Source of the DNA: BTRG01 sp036986275
Lineage (GTDB): Bacteria > Pseudomonadota > Gammaproteobacteria > Acidiferrobacterales > SZUA-150
Length of the DNA: 43,154 nucleotides
Assembly (NCBI GenBank): GCA_036986275.1
Contig: BTRG01000012.1
Location: 1-43,154 of the forward strand
Reading direction: 5' to 3'
In this document: positions 31,574 through 41,183 of the stretch, piece after piece
Layout: each line of letters begins with the position of its first letter
Position numbering within the stretch: the first letter of the stretch is position 1
Notes under the pieces: generated by a model
Told to the model about the DNA's origin: nothing
The model's database searches: none
What the model saw: the letters and a program-made list of their open reading frames with translations, nothing else
Program-made: the position numbers and the translations under genes

Positions 31574-33463
31574 TTATGCGGATTCTAATACACCGGCAAG
31601 TGATAGCGGTAAAACCTGAGAGATTCGGTGCTCAATGCCGGTGGCATCCAATCCGCACACGGCCAGCAGTTGTTGCTGATCGCCGTGGCTCAGAAAATCA
31701 TCGGGCAGGCCCAGGTTCAGAGCGCGCAGGGCCAGACCGGAGGCAGCCAGGCATTCATTGACGCCACTGCCAGCGCCCCCGAGGACGGTATTCTCTTCCA
31801 CCGTCACCAGCAATTCATGGGTCTGGGCCAGTTCCAGTATGCGGGTCTCATCCAGCGGTTTCACAAAACGCATATTGACCACCGTGGCATCCAGCCTGGC
31901 ACCGGCCTCCAGTGCCGGGGTCAGCATGGTGCCGAAGGTCAGTATGGCCACGCGTTTGCCATGTCGCCGAATCTCGGACTTGCCCCAGGGCAGGGTCTGC
32001 ATAGTATTTTCTATTGTGACACCAAGTCCGATACCGCGCGGGTAGCGTACCGCCACCGGGCCATTGTGCAGAAAACCGGTGTAGAGCATCTGCCGGCATT
32101 CGTTTTCATCGGACGGCGCCATGATAGCCATGTTAGGGATGCAGCGCAGGAAGCTGAGGTCAAAATTACCGGAATGGGTCGGGCCGTCGGCGCCCACCAG
32201 GCCGGCGCGGTCTATGGCCAGCAACACCGACAGGTTTTGCAGACAAATGTCATGCAATAACTGGTCATAGGCACGCTGCAGGAAGGTCGAGTAAATCGCG
32301 ACGACCGGCTTCATGCCATCGCAGGCCAGACCGGCGGCAAAGGTCAGCGCATGTTGCTCGGCGATGCCAACATCGAAATAACGATCCGGGTATTGTTCGG
32401 AGAAGGTCACCAGGCCGGAGCCTTCACGCATGGCCGGGGTAATGGCCACCAGTGTTTTGTCGCGCTCGGCCATGTCGCAGATCCAGTCACCAAAAACCTG
32501 GGTATAGGTTTTGGAAGTGGGTTTTTTCTCCATCTTGCCAGTGTCGGGATCGAAGGGCGTGACACCATGATAGACGCAGGGGTCGCCCTCTGCCGGGTCA
32601 TAACCCTTGCCCTTGCGCGTGACGACATGCAGGAAACGCGGGCCTTTTAGTTTCTTCAGGTTTTTCAGTGTCGCGGTCAGGGTTCCCAGATCATGGCCGT
32701 CGATGGGGCCAAAGTACTGGAAGCCCAGTTCTTCAAACAAGGTGCTGGGCATGATCATGCCCTTCACATGTTCCTCGGCGCGCTTGGCCAGTTCCCACAC
32801 CGGCGGTGGTAAGGTGCTGAGCACGGTCTTACTACCGGAGCGCATGCTGGTGTAGACAGTGCCTGACAGGATGCGCGTGAGATAGTTACTCATGCCACCG
32901 ACATTGGGCGAGATAGACATGTCGTTATCGTTCAGTATGACCAGCAGATTGGCATCCATGTCACCGGCATTGTTCAGTGCTTCGAAGGCCATGCCCGCCG
33001 ATAGCGCACCATCGCCTATTATGGCCACCACGTTGCGATCGGAATCGGTATGGTTTGCCGCCACGGCCATACCCAGGGCGGCACTGATAGAAGTGCTGGA
33101 GTGGCCCACACCAAAGGTGTCGTACTCGCTTTCATCGCGTTTGGGGAATCCGGACAAGCCCCCATGCTGGCGCAGTGTCGGCATGGTCTGGCGGCGACCG
33201 GTCAGGATCTTGTGCGGATAGGTTTGATGGCCGACGTCCCAGACCAGTCTGTCGCCGGGTGTATTAAAAATATAATGCAGCGCCACGGTCAATTCAACCG
33301 TGCCCAGGCCGGCGGCCAAGTGACCGCCGGTGCGCGAGATCGTATCTATTAAGTATGCACGCAACTCATCGGCTACACCGGACAGTTGCCCTTCGTCCAT
33401 GGCGCGAAGATCGGCGGGGAGGTTGATTTGTTCCAGCAGTGGATAGGCTGTATTGGATGGCAT
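31574..33463 (-). CDS. dxs: 1-deoxy-D-xylulose-5-phosphate synthase
   Basis: A 629-residue thiamine-diphosphate enzyme, normal length. It has the N-terminal GGHLAAGLGTVELTVALHY (about 46-64), the VWDVGHQTYPHKILTGR core with its conserved His, the ThDP-binding GDGALSAGMAFEALN, GQADGPTHSG-type loop (VGADGPTHSG, about residue 425) with substrate-contacting residues, and the transketolase-C end. It condenses pyruvate and glyceraldehyde 3-phosphate, the first step of the MEP isoprenoid route. The usual xseB-ispA-dxs order is kept. Confidence 0.97.
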   Translation of the reverse strand: MPSNTAYPLLEQINLPADLRAMDEGQLSGVADELRAYLIDTISRTGGHLAAGLGTVELTVALHYIFNTPGDRLVWDVGHQTYPHKILTGRRQTMPTLRQHGGLSGFPKRDESEYDTFGVGHSSTSISAALGMAVAANHTDSDRNVVAIIGDGALSAGMAFEALNNAGDMDANLLVILNDNDMSISPNVGGMSNYLTRILSGTVYTSMRSGSKTVLSTLPPPVWELAKRAEEHVKGMIMPSTLFEELGFQYFGPIDGHDLGTLTATLKNLKKLKGPRFLHVVTRKGKGYDPAEGDPCVYHGVTPFDPDTGKMEKKPTSKTYTQVFGDWICDMAERDKTLVAITPAMREGSGLVTFSEQYPDRYFDVGIAEQHALTFAAGLACDGMKPVVAIYSTFLQRAYDQLLHDICLQNLSVLLAIDRAGLVGADGPTHSGNFDLSFLRCIPNMAIMAPSDENECRQMLYTGFLHNGPVAVRYPRGIGLGVTIENTMQTLPWGKSEIRRHGKRVAILTFGTMLTPALEAGARLDATVVNMRFVKPLDETRILELAQTHELLVTVEENTVLGGAGSGVNECLAASGLALRALNLGLPDDFLSHGDQQQLLAVCGLDATGIEHRISQVLPLSLAGVLESA

Positions 33464-33495
33464 GGCTACCGGCGTACTTATATAAATAGGTGCAA

Positions 33496-34377
33496 CTATT
33501 GTCTGCGTTGAACGATATAGTCGGCGATACCGGCCAGTATGGCCCTATTATCACCTAAATATCGCAGGCTTTCGAGTGCGCTCTGATGCAGGGCTTGGGC
33601 ATGGGCATGGGCGCCCTCCAGGCCTAGTATAGAAGGATAAGTCGGCTTGTTCAGCACCTGATCCGCGCCGGCCTGCTTGCCCAGGGTCTCGGTGTCACCC
33701 TCGACATCGAGGATATCGTCCACGACCTGGAAGGCCAGTCCTATGGCCTGTGAAAAATCATGCAAATGATCCAGAGTCGCAGCATCGGTCTTGCCGGTGG
33801 CCATTGCGCCCAGTTCCACCGAGGCCGTGATCAGGGCGCCGGTCTTGAGTCGGTGCATGGTTTCCAGTTCTTCCAGTGTCAGCGTTTTGCCGACGGCGGC
33901 CAGGTCTATGGCCTGCCCCCCGGCCATACCCACCGAGCTGCTGGCCTTACTCAGGCACTGGATCATGGCCAATACACGATCGCTGTCCAGCGGTGTGGCC
34001 GCCAGGATTTGAAAGGCCCGGGCTTGCAGGGCATCGCCGGCCAACAGCGCCGTGGCTTCATCAAAGGCCCTGTGACAAGTTGGTTGACCACGACGCAGAT
34101 CGTCATCATCCATACAGGGCAGGTCGTCGTGCACCAGAGAATAGGCATGGATGAGTTCCACCGCACAAGCGGCGGCATCCACTTCCGGTCCGGTGACACC
34201 CAGGGTTTCGGCCGTGGCATAGACCAGGCAGGCGCGCACACGTTTACCGCCATTGAGTGTAGCGTAGCGCATGGCCTCATGGAGCTTAGCGGGTGAGGTC
34301 CGGGCCGGCGGCAGTTCACGATCCAGTGCCTGTTCGACACGGTCGCGATAACGTTCGAGGGTTTGCTGCAGATTCAC
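33496..34377 (-). CDS. ispA: geranyl/farnesyl diphosphate synthase
   Basis: A 293-residue short-chain prenyltransferase with a GTG start at 34377. The first Asp-rich motif is DDLPCMDDDDLRRGQPT (about 88-104, DDxxxxD form typical of bacterial IspA) and the second DDILDVEGD. GGKRVRACLVY precedes them. It makes farnesyl diphosphate for quinones, undecaprenyl phosphate and haem side chains. Located 15 bases after xseB. Confidence 0.95.
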   Translation of the reverse strand: MNLQQTLERYRDRVEQALDRELPPARTSPAKLHEAMRYATLNGGKRVRACLVYATAETLGVTGPEVDAAACAVELIHAYSLVHDDLPCMDDDDLRRGQPTCHRAFDEATALLAGDALQARAFQILAATPLDSDRVLAMIQCLSKASSSVGMAGGQAIDLAAVGKTLTLEELETMHRLKTGALITASVELGAMATGKTDAATLDHLHDFSQAIGLAFQVVDDILDVEGDTETLGKQAGADQVLNKPTYPSILGLEGAHAHAQALHQSALESLRYLGDNRAILAGIADYIVQRRQ

Positions 34378-34392
34378 CGGCAGAGAGTCGGT

Positions 34393-34632
34393 TCAGGTTT
34401 CGGGGGTAAAGGGTTCAGTGTCGCTATCTTCGGTGAGCTTGATCAGTTTCTCAACCTTTTGTTCAGCTTCTTTCAGGCCTTGCTGACAGGTACGTGTCAG
34501 CTCTATGCCACGTTGAAAGGACTTCAGCGAATCTTCCAGACTTTGCTCACCACTCTCCATGGCCTCGACCAGGGTCTCCAGTTCTTCCAGGGCGGCTTCA
34601 AAATCAGGAATGGAGGACTTCTTCTTGGGCAC
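34393..34632 (-). CDS. xseB: exodeoxyribonuclease VII small subunit
   Basis: A 79-residue acidic coiled-coil protein. GTG at 34632 is preferred because it gives the family start (V/M)PKKK; the longer TTG start at 34674 adds residues not found in the family. Core: FEAALEELETLVEAMESGE, LEDSLKSFQRGIELTRTCQ and the ending TEPFTPE. It assembles with XseA (not in the window) for exonuclease VII. Confidence 0.93.
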   Translation of the reverse strand: MPKKKSSIPDFEAALEELETLVEAMESGEQSLEDSLKSFQRGIELTRTCQQGLKEAEQKVEKLIKLTEDSDTEPFTPET

Positions 34633-34747
34633 GGCGGTATACCAGTATGTGTGAGTGTATGAGCGGGACAACACTACCCAAGCGCGGTGGGGCCGTCAAT
34701 GACGCAGGGATATCAGTGGGCGCTATCCTCGTTACCCAGGGTGGTGA

Positions 34748-36463
34748 TTACGACGTCTTTATTAAATGGTACAGAAGCACCAGGTTTAGCAGGGCCAGCA
34801 GTATGGAGGTTGCCCGCCAGAACCCGACAGGGTTACGCTCAACCAACGGTACAAACTTTGTCTGTGTCAGGTCGGGATTGGGGTGTGTCAGATCACCCAG
34901 GAATTCAGACAAGGATTCGTAACGACGCGCCGGATCAATGTCCACGGCTTTCTTGAGGGCGCCATCCACCCATGGGGCAACGTCAGCATTGTGTTCAAGT
35001 GCTGAGACATAATCCAATCGACTGAGTTTACGTTTGGCGGTCATGCCTGTTTTATAAGGCAAGGCCCCTGTGAGCATTTCATAGGTAATCACACCCAGAG
35101 AAAAGATATCTGAGCGGTTCGTACCAATATATCCTTTTATATATTCGGGAGCCGTATAATTCTCCGTACCCAATATCGAAACCGAAGCCACCGGAGTGGT
35201 GATCTCGGCAATACCGGCAATCTTGGTAGAACCAAAATCGATAATCTTTACCGTACCGTGTTTGTCTATCATGATGTTCTCAGGTTTCAAGTCCTGATGA
35301 ATCATTTCCAGCCGGTGAAAGGGGCGTAAACCAATAATGATTTGCTCTATGATATTTCGCACTTCTGTTAGTGAAGGCAGTGGGTGTTCAGTCATCCATT
35401 GACGTAGGGTTTGCCCCTCAATGTATTCAGTAATGTGGTACAGGCATTGGCGCTTGCCCTTGCTGGGATACAACTTCAATACATGGTTGTTATGAATCCG
35501 GCGCCCCACCCATTCTTCGTGCTGAAACAGTTCGATATAGGCCGGGTCGTCTTCATAGTTTATAGATGGCGCCTTGAGGACACGCTTTTCTCCAGTTTCT
35601 TCATCCAACACCAGAAAACATTCCGAGCGTTTACTGGCATGCAGTTCACGCAGGATTTTATAGCCATCCAGCTTCATGCCCGGAGATAACGGGGGCGGGA
35701 ACGGGAGTTCCGTCAGTTGTTGATAATAGGCATCCTGGTTTTGTGCCAGGCGATCGACACGCAGAATCAAGCATGAAACATTGTCATGGCTTTTATTGGC
35801 CAGGGCCGTATCGACTATGGTTCTGGCGGCCCGGTCCAGATCGTTAGCATGTTCAGTTATCTTGTCTGCGAACAGGGTGGCATCAATAAAGTCATGGACA
35901 CCGTCTGTGCTGAGAAAAAAGACATCATTCTTTTCAACCGGGAAGTGCTTGTAGTCTATGTCTATACTGAGTTCTATTCCCAGTGCTCTGCTTAAATACT
36001 CCTTGTCACCGGCCAGCCGGGTCCTGTGATCACGTGTCAGGCATTCCAGGTCCTTGTCACGCAGTCTATATATTCGTGTATCACCGATGTGAAAGATATG
36101 TGCGGTATTGGATTTAATCACCAGTATACTGGCCGTGGTGACCAGGCCGCGTTCGCTGCCGTATTGTTTATGACCCTGTCCATGTAACCAACGGTTGAGC
36201 GCGGTCAGTACTTTCTGGCCGGAGGTCTTGACGCTCCAGGAATCCGGTGCACTGTAGTAGTCGCTGATGAAGCTGTTGACGCAGGTGGCGCTGGCCACCT
36301 TGCCGTCCTCGGCGCCACTGACACCATCGGCAATAATGGCGGTGATGCCCTTTGTGGCCAGCAGATGATCTTGCGGAATTTCCGCGCCACAGGAATCTTC
36401 ATTGACCGCTTTATTGCCGGCCTCGCTGCAAACTCCAACAGTGGCTTTTAGATCGCTATCCAT
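34748..36463 (-). CDS. PP2C phosphatase-Ser/Thr kinase fusion, tail-anchored
   Basis: A 571-residue two-domain protein. Residues 1-240 are a PP2C-type phosphatase with the metal-binding Asp motifs AVNEDS, IADGVSGAEDG, HIGDTRIYR, STDGVHDF and DNVSCL. Residues about 270-525 are a Hanks-type kinase with VLKAPS (ATP Lys), HQDLKPENI (catalytic loop, Arg of HRD replaced by Gln), IIDFGS and APEY. The Gly-rich loop is poorly kept. A final hydrophobic helix (about 548-568) would anchor it in the inner membrane. Similar fusions accompany NasA/NirB loci in pseudomonads and others, suggesting control of nitrate assimilation; the target is unknown. The gene lies 58 bases after the transporter. Confidence 0.9.
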   Translation of the reverse strand: MDSDLKATVGVCSEAGNKAVNEDSCGAEIPQDHLLATKGITAIIADGVSGAEDGKVASATCVNSFISDYYSAPDSWSVKTSGQKVLTALNRWLHGQGHKQYGSERGLVTTASILVIKSNTAHIFHIGDTRIYRLRDKDLECLTRDHRTRLAGDKEYLSRALGIELSIDIDYKHFPVEKNDVFFLSTDGVHDFIDATLFADKITEHANDLDRAARTIVDTALANKSHDNVSCLILRVDRLAQNQDAYYQQLTELPFPPPLSPGMKLDGYKILRELHASKRSECFLVLDEETGEKRVLKAPSINYEDDPAYIELFQHEEWVGRRIHNNHVLKLYPSKGKRQCLYHITEYIEGQTLRQWMTEHPLPSLTEVRNIIEQIIIGLRPFHRLEMIHQDLKPENIMIDKHGTVKIIDFGSTKIAGIAEITTPVASVSILGTENYTAPEYIKGYIGTNRSDIFSLGVITYEMLTGALPYKTGMTAKRKLSRLDYVSALEHNADVAPWVDGALKKAVDIDPARRYESLSEFLGDLTHPNPDLTQTKFVPLVERNPVGFWRATSILLALLNLVLLYHLIKTS

Positions 36464-36521
36464 TGTTAATAAATCCCGGTGGTACGAGATCGGCGGACCA
36501 GCATAACAATACTATTGCCGA

Positions 36522-37991
36522 TCAGGTAACGTCTATCATTTGCACGGTACCATCTGGTAATACTTCGGCCATTTGTCCCGAAGGTTCCTCCAGGAACAGG
36601 GCAACGGCGACCAGGGTAATGACAGCGGTGCCAGCGATGACCAGAAAGAAGATTTGTGGTGAAACGAAAGAGAGTACCGTCAGAAAGCTGACCGCGCCGA
36701 CACTGCCGTAGGCGCCGGCCATGCCGGCAACTTGCCCGGTCATGCGTCGTTTGACCAGTGGCACCATGGCAAACACGGCGCCTTCACCCGACTGCACGAA
36801 AAATGAACAGACCATCGTAACAACCACCGCCAACAATACCGGCCAACTGCCTGTGATCTGGCTCATCAGAACATAGCCTATTGTCAATCCTGCCAATAAC
36901 ACCAGTAAGGTAGGTTTGCGGCCGAACTTATCGCTAACGAGACCACCGCTTGGCCGGGAAACAAGATTCATGAAGGCATAGCCCGATGCCAACATACCGG
37001 CAGCGACCAGTGATAAGTCAAAAGTATCTTTAAAAAATAAAGGTAGCATGGAAACTACTGCCAGTTCTGAACCGAAGGTTGCTAAATAGGCCAGGTCCAG
37101 CACCACCACTTGTTTGAACTTGTAACGCTCGAATTCCGGGATGTCTTCCTTAAAGATGTGATGATTAATTTGATAAATGCGAAAGCTCTGAAAGACATAA
37201 ACACCTACCAGTACCGCGTAGAGGGTATTGCTAACACCAGTGCTGAGCATTTTCAGGTTCTCCGGGCCCAATTTCCACACCAGTACCGCCAGTGTTGCAT
37301 AGAGTGGAATATTCATGAGCAGACACAGGAAGAAGTCGCCTGGACTGGTTACTTCCATGCCGCCGTTTTTCTTGGGTTTGAAGTAGGTTGAACCCTTGGG
37401 CGTATCGGATACCGAGAAGAAATAGATGACCGAGTACAGCAATGATAAAATACCCGTAGTGGCGATCGCATAGCGCCAACCGTTATCCCCCCCATATAGC
37501 AGCGCTATAGTGGGCAGGCTCAGGGCTGCGGCAGCGGAACCAAAGTTACCCCAACCGCCGTATATGCCTTCCGCGATACCCACTTGCTTGGCGGGGAACC
37601 ATTCACTAATCATGCGTATGCCTATAACAAAACCGGCGCCGACAAAGCCGAGCAGGAAACGCATCAATGCCAATTGTTCATAGTCCTCGGCGAAGGCAAA
37701 GCCAAAACACAGGAAGCTGGAAATGAACAACAGCAGTGTGTACATGTGACGTGGGCCAAATGCATCTACCAGCATGCCGACTATTATGCGTGCCGGTATG
37801 GTCAGCGCGACATTGAGGATGAGCAGGGCCTTGACCTCTTGATCGCTCAGGTAAAAGGTCTCGCGTATAGACGCTATCAATGGCGCATGGTTAAACCAGA
37901 TCATGAAACTCAGAAAAAAGGCGAACCAACTCAAGTGAAGGATGCGTGTCCTTCCAGTAAAAGAAAGCAGATTCAATTTTTGTGCAGGCAT
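36522..37991 (-). CDS. NarK/NasA-family nitrate/nitrite MFS transporter
   Basis: Start at 37991, preceded by AAGGAG; the frame continues upstream but without family likeness. The 489-residue product has about 12 membrane segments and the nitrate signatures of the NNP family: GFVGAGFVIGIRMISEWFP with GxxGGWGNFG (about residues 140-170) and ASGYAFMNLVSRPSGGLVSDKFGRK. Arg residues in these helices bind nitrate. It is divergent from nirB, and most likely imports nitrate for assimilation. Confidence 0.9.
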   Translation of the reverse strand: MPAQKLNLLSFTGRTRILHLSWFAFFLSFMIWFNHAPLIASIRETFYLSDQEVKALLILNVALTIPARIIVGMLVDAFGPRHMYTLLLFISSFLCFGFAFAEDYEQLALMRFLLGFVGAGFVIGIRMISEWFPAKQVGIAEGIYGGWGNFGSAAAALSLPTIALLYGGDNGWRYAIATTGILSLLYSVIYFFSVSDTPKGSTYFKPKKNGGMEVTSPGDFFLCLLMNIPLYATLAVLVWKLGPENLKMLSTGVSNTLYAVLVGVYVFQSFRIYQINHHIFKEDIPEFERYKFKQVVVLDLAYLATFGSELAVVSMLPLFFKDTFDLSLVAAGMLASGYAFMNLVSRPSGGLVSDKFGRKPTLLVLLAGLTIGYVLMSQITGSWPVLLAVVVTMVCSFFVQSGEGAVFAMVPLVKRRMTGQVAGMAGAYGSVGAVSFLTVLSFVSPQIFFLVIAGTAVITLVAVALFLEEPSGQMAEVLPDGTVQMIDVT

Positions 37992-38346
37992 AACGATTAC
38001 TCCTTTGCAGCTACCGCGAACGCTATAGAGCAATCGCCATGCCAATACATTCCGTGCGTATTGATATACAGCTATTGCAGAGTATGGGGCCATTGGCCTG
38101 ACAATAGCCTGATGTAGTGTGTGTATATTAGCGCCTCCTAATGATGCAAATCGAAGTTTGAATGCACTAGGGCGGTGCGCCGTTTCTGCACGCGCAGGGT
38201 TCTCCAAATCGTACTTGGTGCACTAGGCACTGGAATAGCAGTCTTAAACTCCCTTGAAAGCATTGAATCTCTGGCTGGCACGGCAGTTGCTATCTCTAAC
38301 GACCAACGCCCGTACTCGGGCAAGGCATTCACCCTGGGAGTGAAAG
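37992..38346. promoter_or_regulatory. divergent promoter and leader region of the nitrate locus
   Basis: This 355-bp gap between the transporter and nirB must hold promoters in both directions. Visible are an extended -10-like TGTGTATATT (about 38120-38129), two copies of TGCACTAGG (38163 and 38219), the small hairpin GTGC-ACTAG-GCAC (38218-38230) and the hairpin GCCCG-TACT-CGGGC (38308-38321). The nirB ribosome site is GGGAG at 38336-38340. A structured leader would fit antitermination of the NasT/NasR kind, but I see no convincing ANTAR hexaloops or U-rich terminator, so this stays open. Confidence 0.4.
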
Positions 38347-40782
38347 ATGAAAGAACGATTGGTATTGGTCGGTAATGGCATGGCCGGCATGCGAACCATA
38401 GAGGAATTGCTGGAGATTGTTCCAGACATGTACGACATCACGGTGTTTGGTGCCGAGCCCCATGGCAATTACAACCGTATCCTGTTGTCTCCGGTATTGA
38501 CCGGCGAGAAGACCATCGATGAGGTCATGCTCAACGATGAGCAGTGGTATCTGGACAATGGCATTACCCTGCATAAAGACAAGACCATTATTAAAATAGA
38601 TCGCAATGCCCGCAAGGTCATTGCCGATGACGGCACCGAGGCCGAGTATGATCGACTGCTGCTGGCCACCGGTTCCAATCCCTTTATCATTCCCGTCCCG
38701 GGTCATGATTTACCGGGCGTGATTCCTTTCCGCGATATTTCCGATGTCGATACCATGCTCGAGACCGCACAGTCCTACCGCCATGCCGTGGTGATAGGTG
38801 GTGGCTTATTAGGTCTGGAAGCGGCCAATGGTTTATTGCAACAGGGCATGAAGGTCACGGTCGTGCATCTGATGGACAACTTGATGGAACGTCAGCTTGA
38901 TAGTGTGGCCAGCAAGATGTTGAAGAAAGAGCTGGAGGGACGTGGGCTTAAATTCGAGCTGGTAGCCGAGACCAAGGAGATTATTGGTAAGCAACGTGTA
39001 CAAGGTGTGGTGCTGGAAGATGGCAGAGAACTGACAGCGGATATTGTTGTTATGGCTGTGGGCATACGCCCGAACTTTGAATTGGCCAAACAAGCGCGCC
39101 TGCACTGTGAGCGTGGCTTGGTGGTCAGTGACACCATGCAGACCTATGACCCACGCATTTATGCGGTTGGTGAATGCGCGCAGCATCGTGGACAGACCTA
39201 TGGCCTGGTGGCGCCACTGTTTGAGCAAGCCAAGGTCTGCGCCAATCACCTGGCACAATTAGGCTATGCCAAATACGAAGGCTCCGTGGTATCGACCAAA
39301 CTCAAGGTCACTGGTGTGGACTTGTTCTCGGTGGGTGATTTTCATGGCGATGAAGAGACTGAAGAAGTCGTCATGCAGGATGCGGCTGCCGGAGTGTATA
39401 AAAAAGTGGTATTGCGCGATGGCAAGATCGAAGGTGCCGTGCTCTATGGCGATACTATAGATGGCACCTGGTATTTCCAGTTGATGCGCGATGGCACGGA
39501 TATTAGTGATATGCGTAGCCACTTATTGTATGGCCAGGCGCATCTCGGAAATTCCGGTCACGGTGGCGCCAATGCTGTCATTGCCATGAGTGACGATATG
39601 GAGATCTGTGGTTGTAACGGGGTGTGCAAGGGTGACATTGTGAATGTCATCACTTCAAAGGGTTTGTTTACCCTTGAGGACGTACGTGCCCATACCAAGG
39701 CCTCCAGTTCCTGTGGTTCCTGTACCGGCCTGGTCGAGCAGTTATTGGCAAACACCGTGGGTAGCGATTATTCGGAAACGCCGGCCAGGAAGGCCATGTG
39801 TGCCTGCACCGATCACAGCCATGACGAAGTGCGTGCCGGTATAATCGGCCATGAACTCAAAGACATTCCAGTGGTGATGCAGCACTTTGAGTGGAAGACA
39901 AGCGACGGGTGTAGCAAGTGTCGTCCGGCATTAAACTACTATCTCGTATGTGCCTGGCCCGGTGAGTACCAGGACAGTTATCAGTCGCGCTTTATTAACG
40001 AACGCGTGCACGCCAATATACAAAAAGATGGCACTTATTCTGTCGTACCGCGCATGTGGGGTGGTGAGACCACACCAAAAGAACTGAAAGCCATTGCCGA
40101 GATTGCCGAGAAGTTTGATGTGCCCACCGTGCATGTCACGGGTGGTCAGCGTATCGATCTGCTCGGTATTCCAAAAGAAACCTTACCGAAGATATGGGGT
40201 GACTTGTCCAGGGCCGGTTTTGTTTCCGGTCATGCCTATGGCAAGGCCATGCGTACCGTCAAGACCTGTGTCGGTTCAGAATGGTGTCGCTTTGGCACTC
40301 AGAACTCTACCAGGTTGGGCATAGACATAGAAAAAATGACTTGGGGTTCATGGATGCCGCATAAATATAAGGCAGCAGTATCCGGTTGCCCGCGCAACTG
40401 CGCCGAGGCCACCATCAAGGACTTCGGTGTTGTCTGTGTTGATTCCGGTTATGAACTGCATGTCGGTGGTAATGGTGGTGTGAAAGTCCGGGTGACGGAT
40501 TACCTGTGCACCGTGAAGACTGAGGCCGAAGTACTGGAATACTGTGCTGCCTTCACGCAATTCTATCGAGAAGAAGCGCGTTACCTTGAGCGCACCGCGC
40601 CATGGGTAGAGCGTGTCGGTCTGAGTTATATCAAGCAGCGAATCATTGATAATGAAGTGGGGCGCAAGGTTTTGGCAGGGCGCTTCAAGTACGCACAAGG
40701 TTTCGCGCAGGACGATCCCTGGAAGGCGCGCGCTGATGGCACCGATACCCATGAATTCATCCCGTTGAAACATGTGGGCTAA
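38347..40782 (+). CDS. nirB: NADH-dependent nitrite reductase, large subunit
   Basis: An 811-residue cytosolic enzyme. Order: FAD domain starting LVLVGNGMAGMRT, NADH domain with VIGGGLLGLEAANGL, BFD-type [2Fe-2S] domain with CGCNGVCKG and CGSCTG, ferredoxin-like half domain, and the sirohaem/[4Fe-4S] domain with Cys in TCVGSEWCRFG (C-x5-C) and SGCPRNCAEA (C-x3-C). It reduces nitrite to ammonium with NADH. It is first of nirB-nirD-nasA. Somewhat shorter than the E. coli enzyme at the C-terminus. Confidence 0.97.
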   Translation: MKERLVLVGNGMAGMRTIEELLEIVPDMYDITVFGAEPHGNYNRILLSPVLTGEKTIDEVMLNDEQWYLDNGITLHKDKTIIKIDRNARKVIADDGTEAEYDRLLLATGSNPFIIPVPGHDLPGVIPFRDISDVDTMLETAQSYRHAVVIGGGLLGLEAANGLLQQGMKVTVVHLMDNLMERQLDSVASKMLKKELEGRGLKFELVAETKEIIGKQRVQGVVLEDGRELTADIVVMAVGIRPNFELAKQARLHCERGLVVSDTMQTYDPRIYAVGECAQHRGQTYGLVAPLFEQAKVCANHLAQLGYAKYEGSVVSTKLKVTGVDLFSVGDFHGDEETEEVVMQDAAAGVYKKVVLRDGKIEGAVLYGDTIDGTWYFQLMRDGTDISDMRSHLLYGQAHLGNSGHGGANAVIAMSDDMEICGCNGVCKGDIVNVITSKGLFTLEDVRAHTKASSSCGSCTGLVEQLLANTVGSDYSETPARKAMCACTDHSHDEVRAGIIGHELKDIPVVMQHFEWKTSDGCSKCRPALNYYLVCAWPGEYQDSYQSRFINERVHANIQKDGTYSVVPRMWGGETTPKELKAIAEIAEKFDVPTVHVTGGQRIDLLGIPKETLPKIWGDLSRAGFVSGHAYGKAMRTVKTCVGSEWCRFGTQNSTRLGIDIEKMTWGSWMPHKYKAAVSGCPRNCAEATIKDFGVVCVDSGYELHVGGNGGVKVRVTDYLCTVKTEAEVLEYCAAFTQFYREEARYLERTAPWVERVGLSYIKQRIIDNEVGRKVLAGRFKYAQGFAQDDPWKARADGTDTHEFIPLKHVG

Positions 40783-40800
40783 AGAATACAGGAGAATATT

Positions 40801-41166
40801 ATGCAAGCCGCTATGAAAAAACAGACATCGAGCATGGACTGGATAGAGATTGGCGTCATAGACGATATCCCCAGGCAAGGTGCACGTGTGATTAAGTCCG
40901 AGGAGGGTGATATCGCCGTGTTTCGCACGCTGGATGACGAGGTGTTTGCCTTGCGCGATGCCTGTCCACACAAGGGCGGACCTTTGTCTCAAGGCATTGT
41001 TTATGGCAACAAGGTCACCTGTCCCTTGCATGATTGGCGTATTAACCTTGATAGCGGCCTGGCCGTGGCGCCGGATGAGGGCTGTGCGGCGTCTTTTCCA
41101 GTACGTCTTGAAGGCAGCGTTATTCATCTTTGCCTTAAATCCAACGAAGGTTGTCCCAATAAGTAG
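40801..41166 (+). CDS. nirD: nitrite reductase small subunit
   Basis: A 121-residue Rieske-fold protein with AGGAG before the ATG. Both metal-binding pairs of a Rieske cluster are present: CPHKGG (C-x-H) and CPLHDW (C-x2-H). It pairs with NirB, whose gene ends 18 bases upstream, and precedes nasA by 17 bases. Confidence 0.95.
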   Translation: MQAAMKKQTSSMDWIEIGVIDDIPRQGARVIKSEEGDIAVFRTLDDEVFALRDACPHKGGPLSQGIVYGNKVTCPLHDWRINLDSGLAVAPDEGCAASFPVRLEGSVIHLCLKSNEGCPNK

Positions 41167-41183
41167 AGAAATCTGATATAGCC

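Noticed and set aside
37992..38207. N-terminal extension of the nitrate transporter by 72 residues
   Set aside because: AAGGAG precedes the ATG at 37991, and the extra residues occupy the divergent promoter region.
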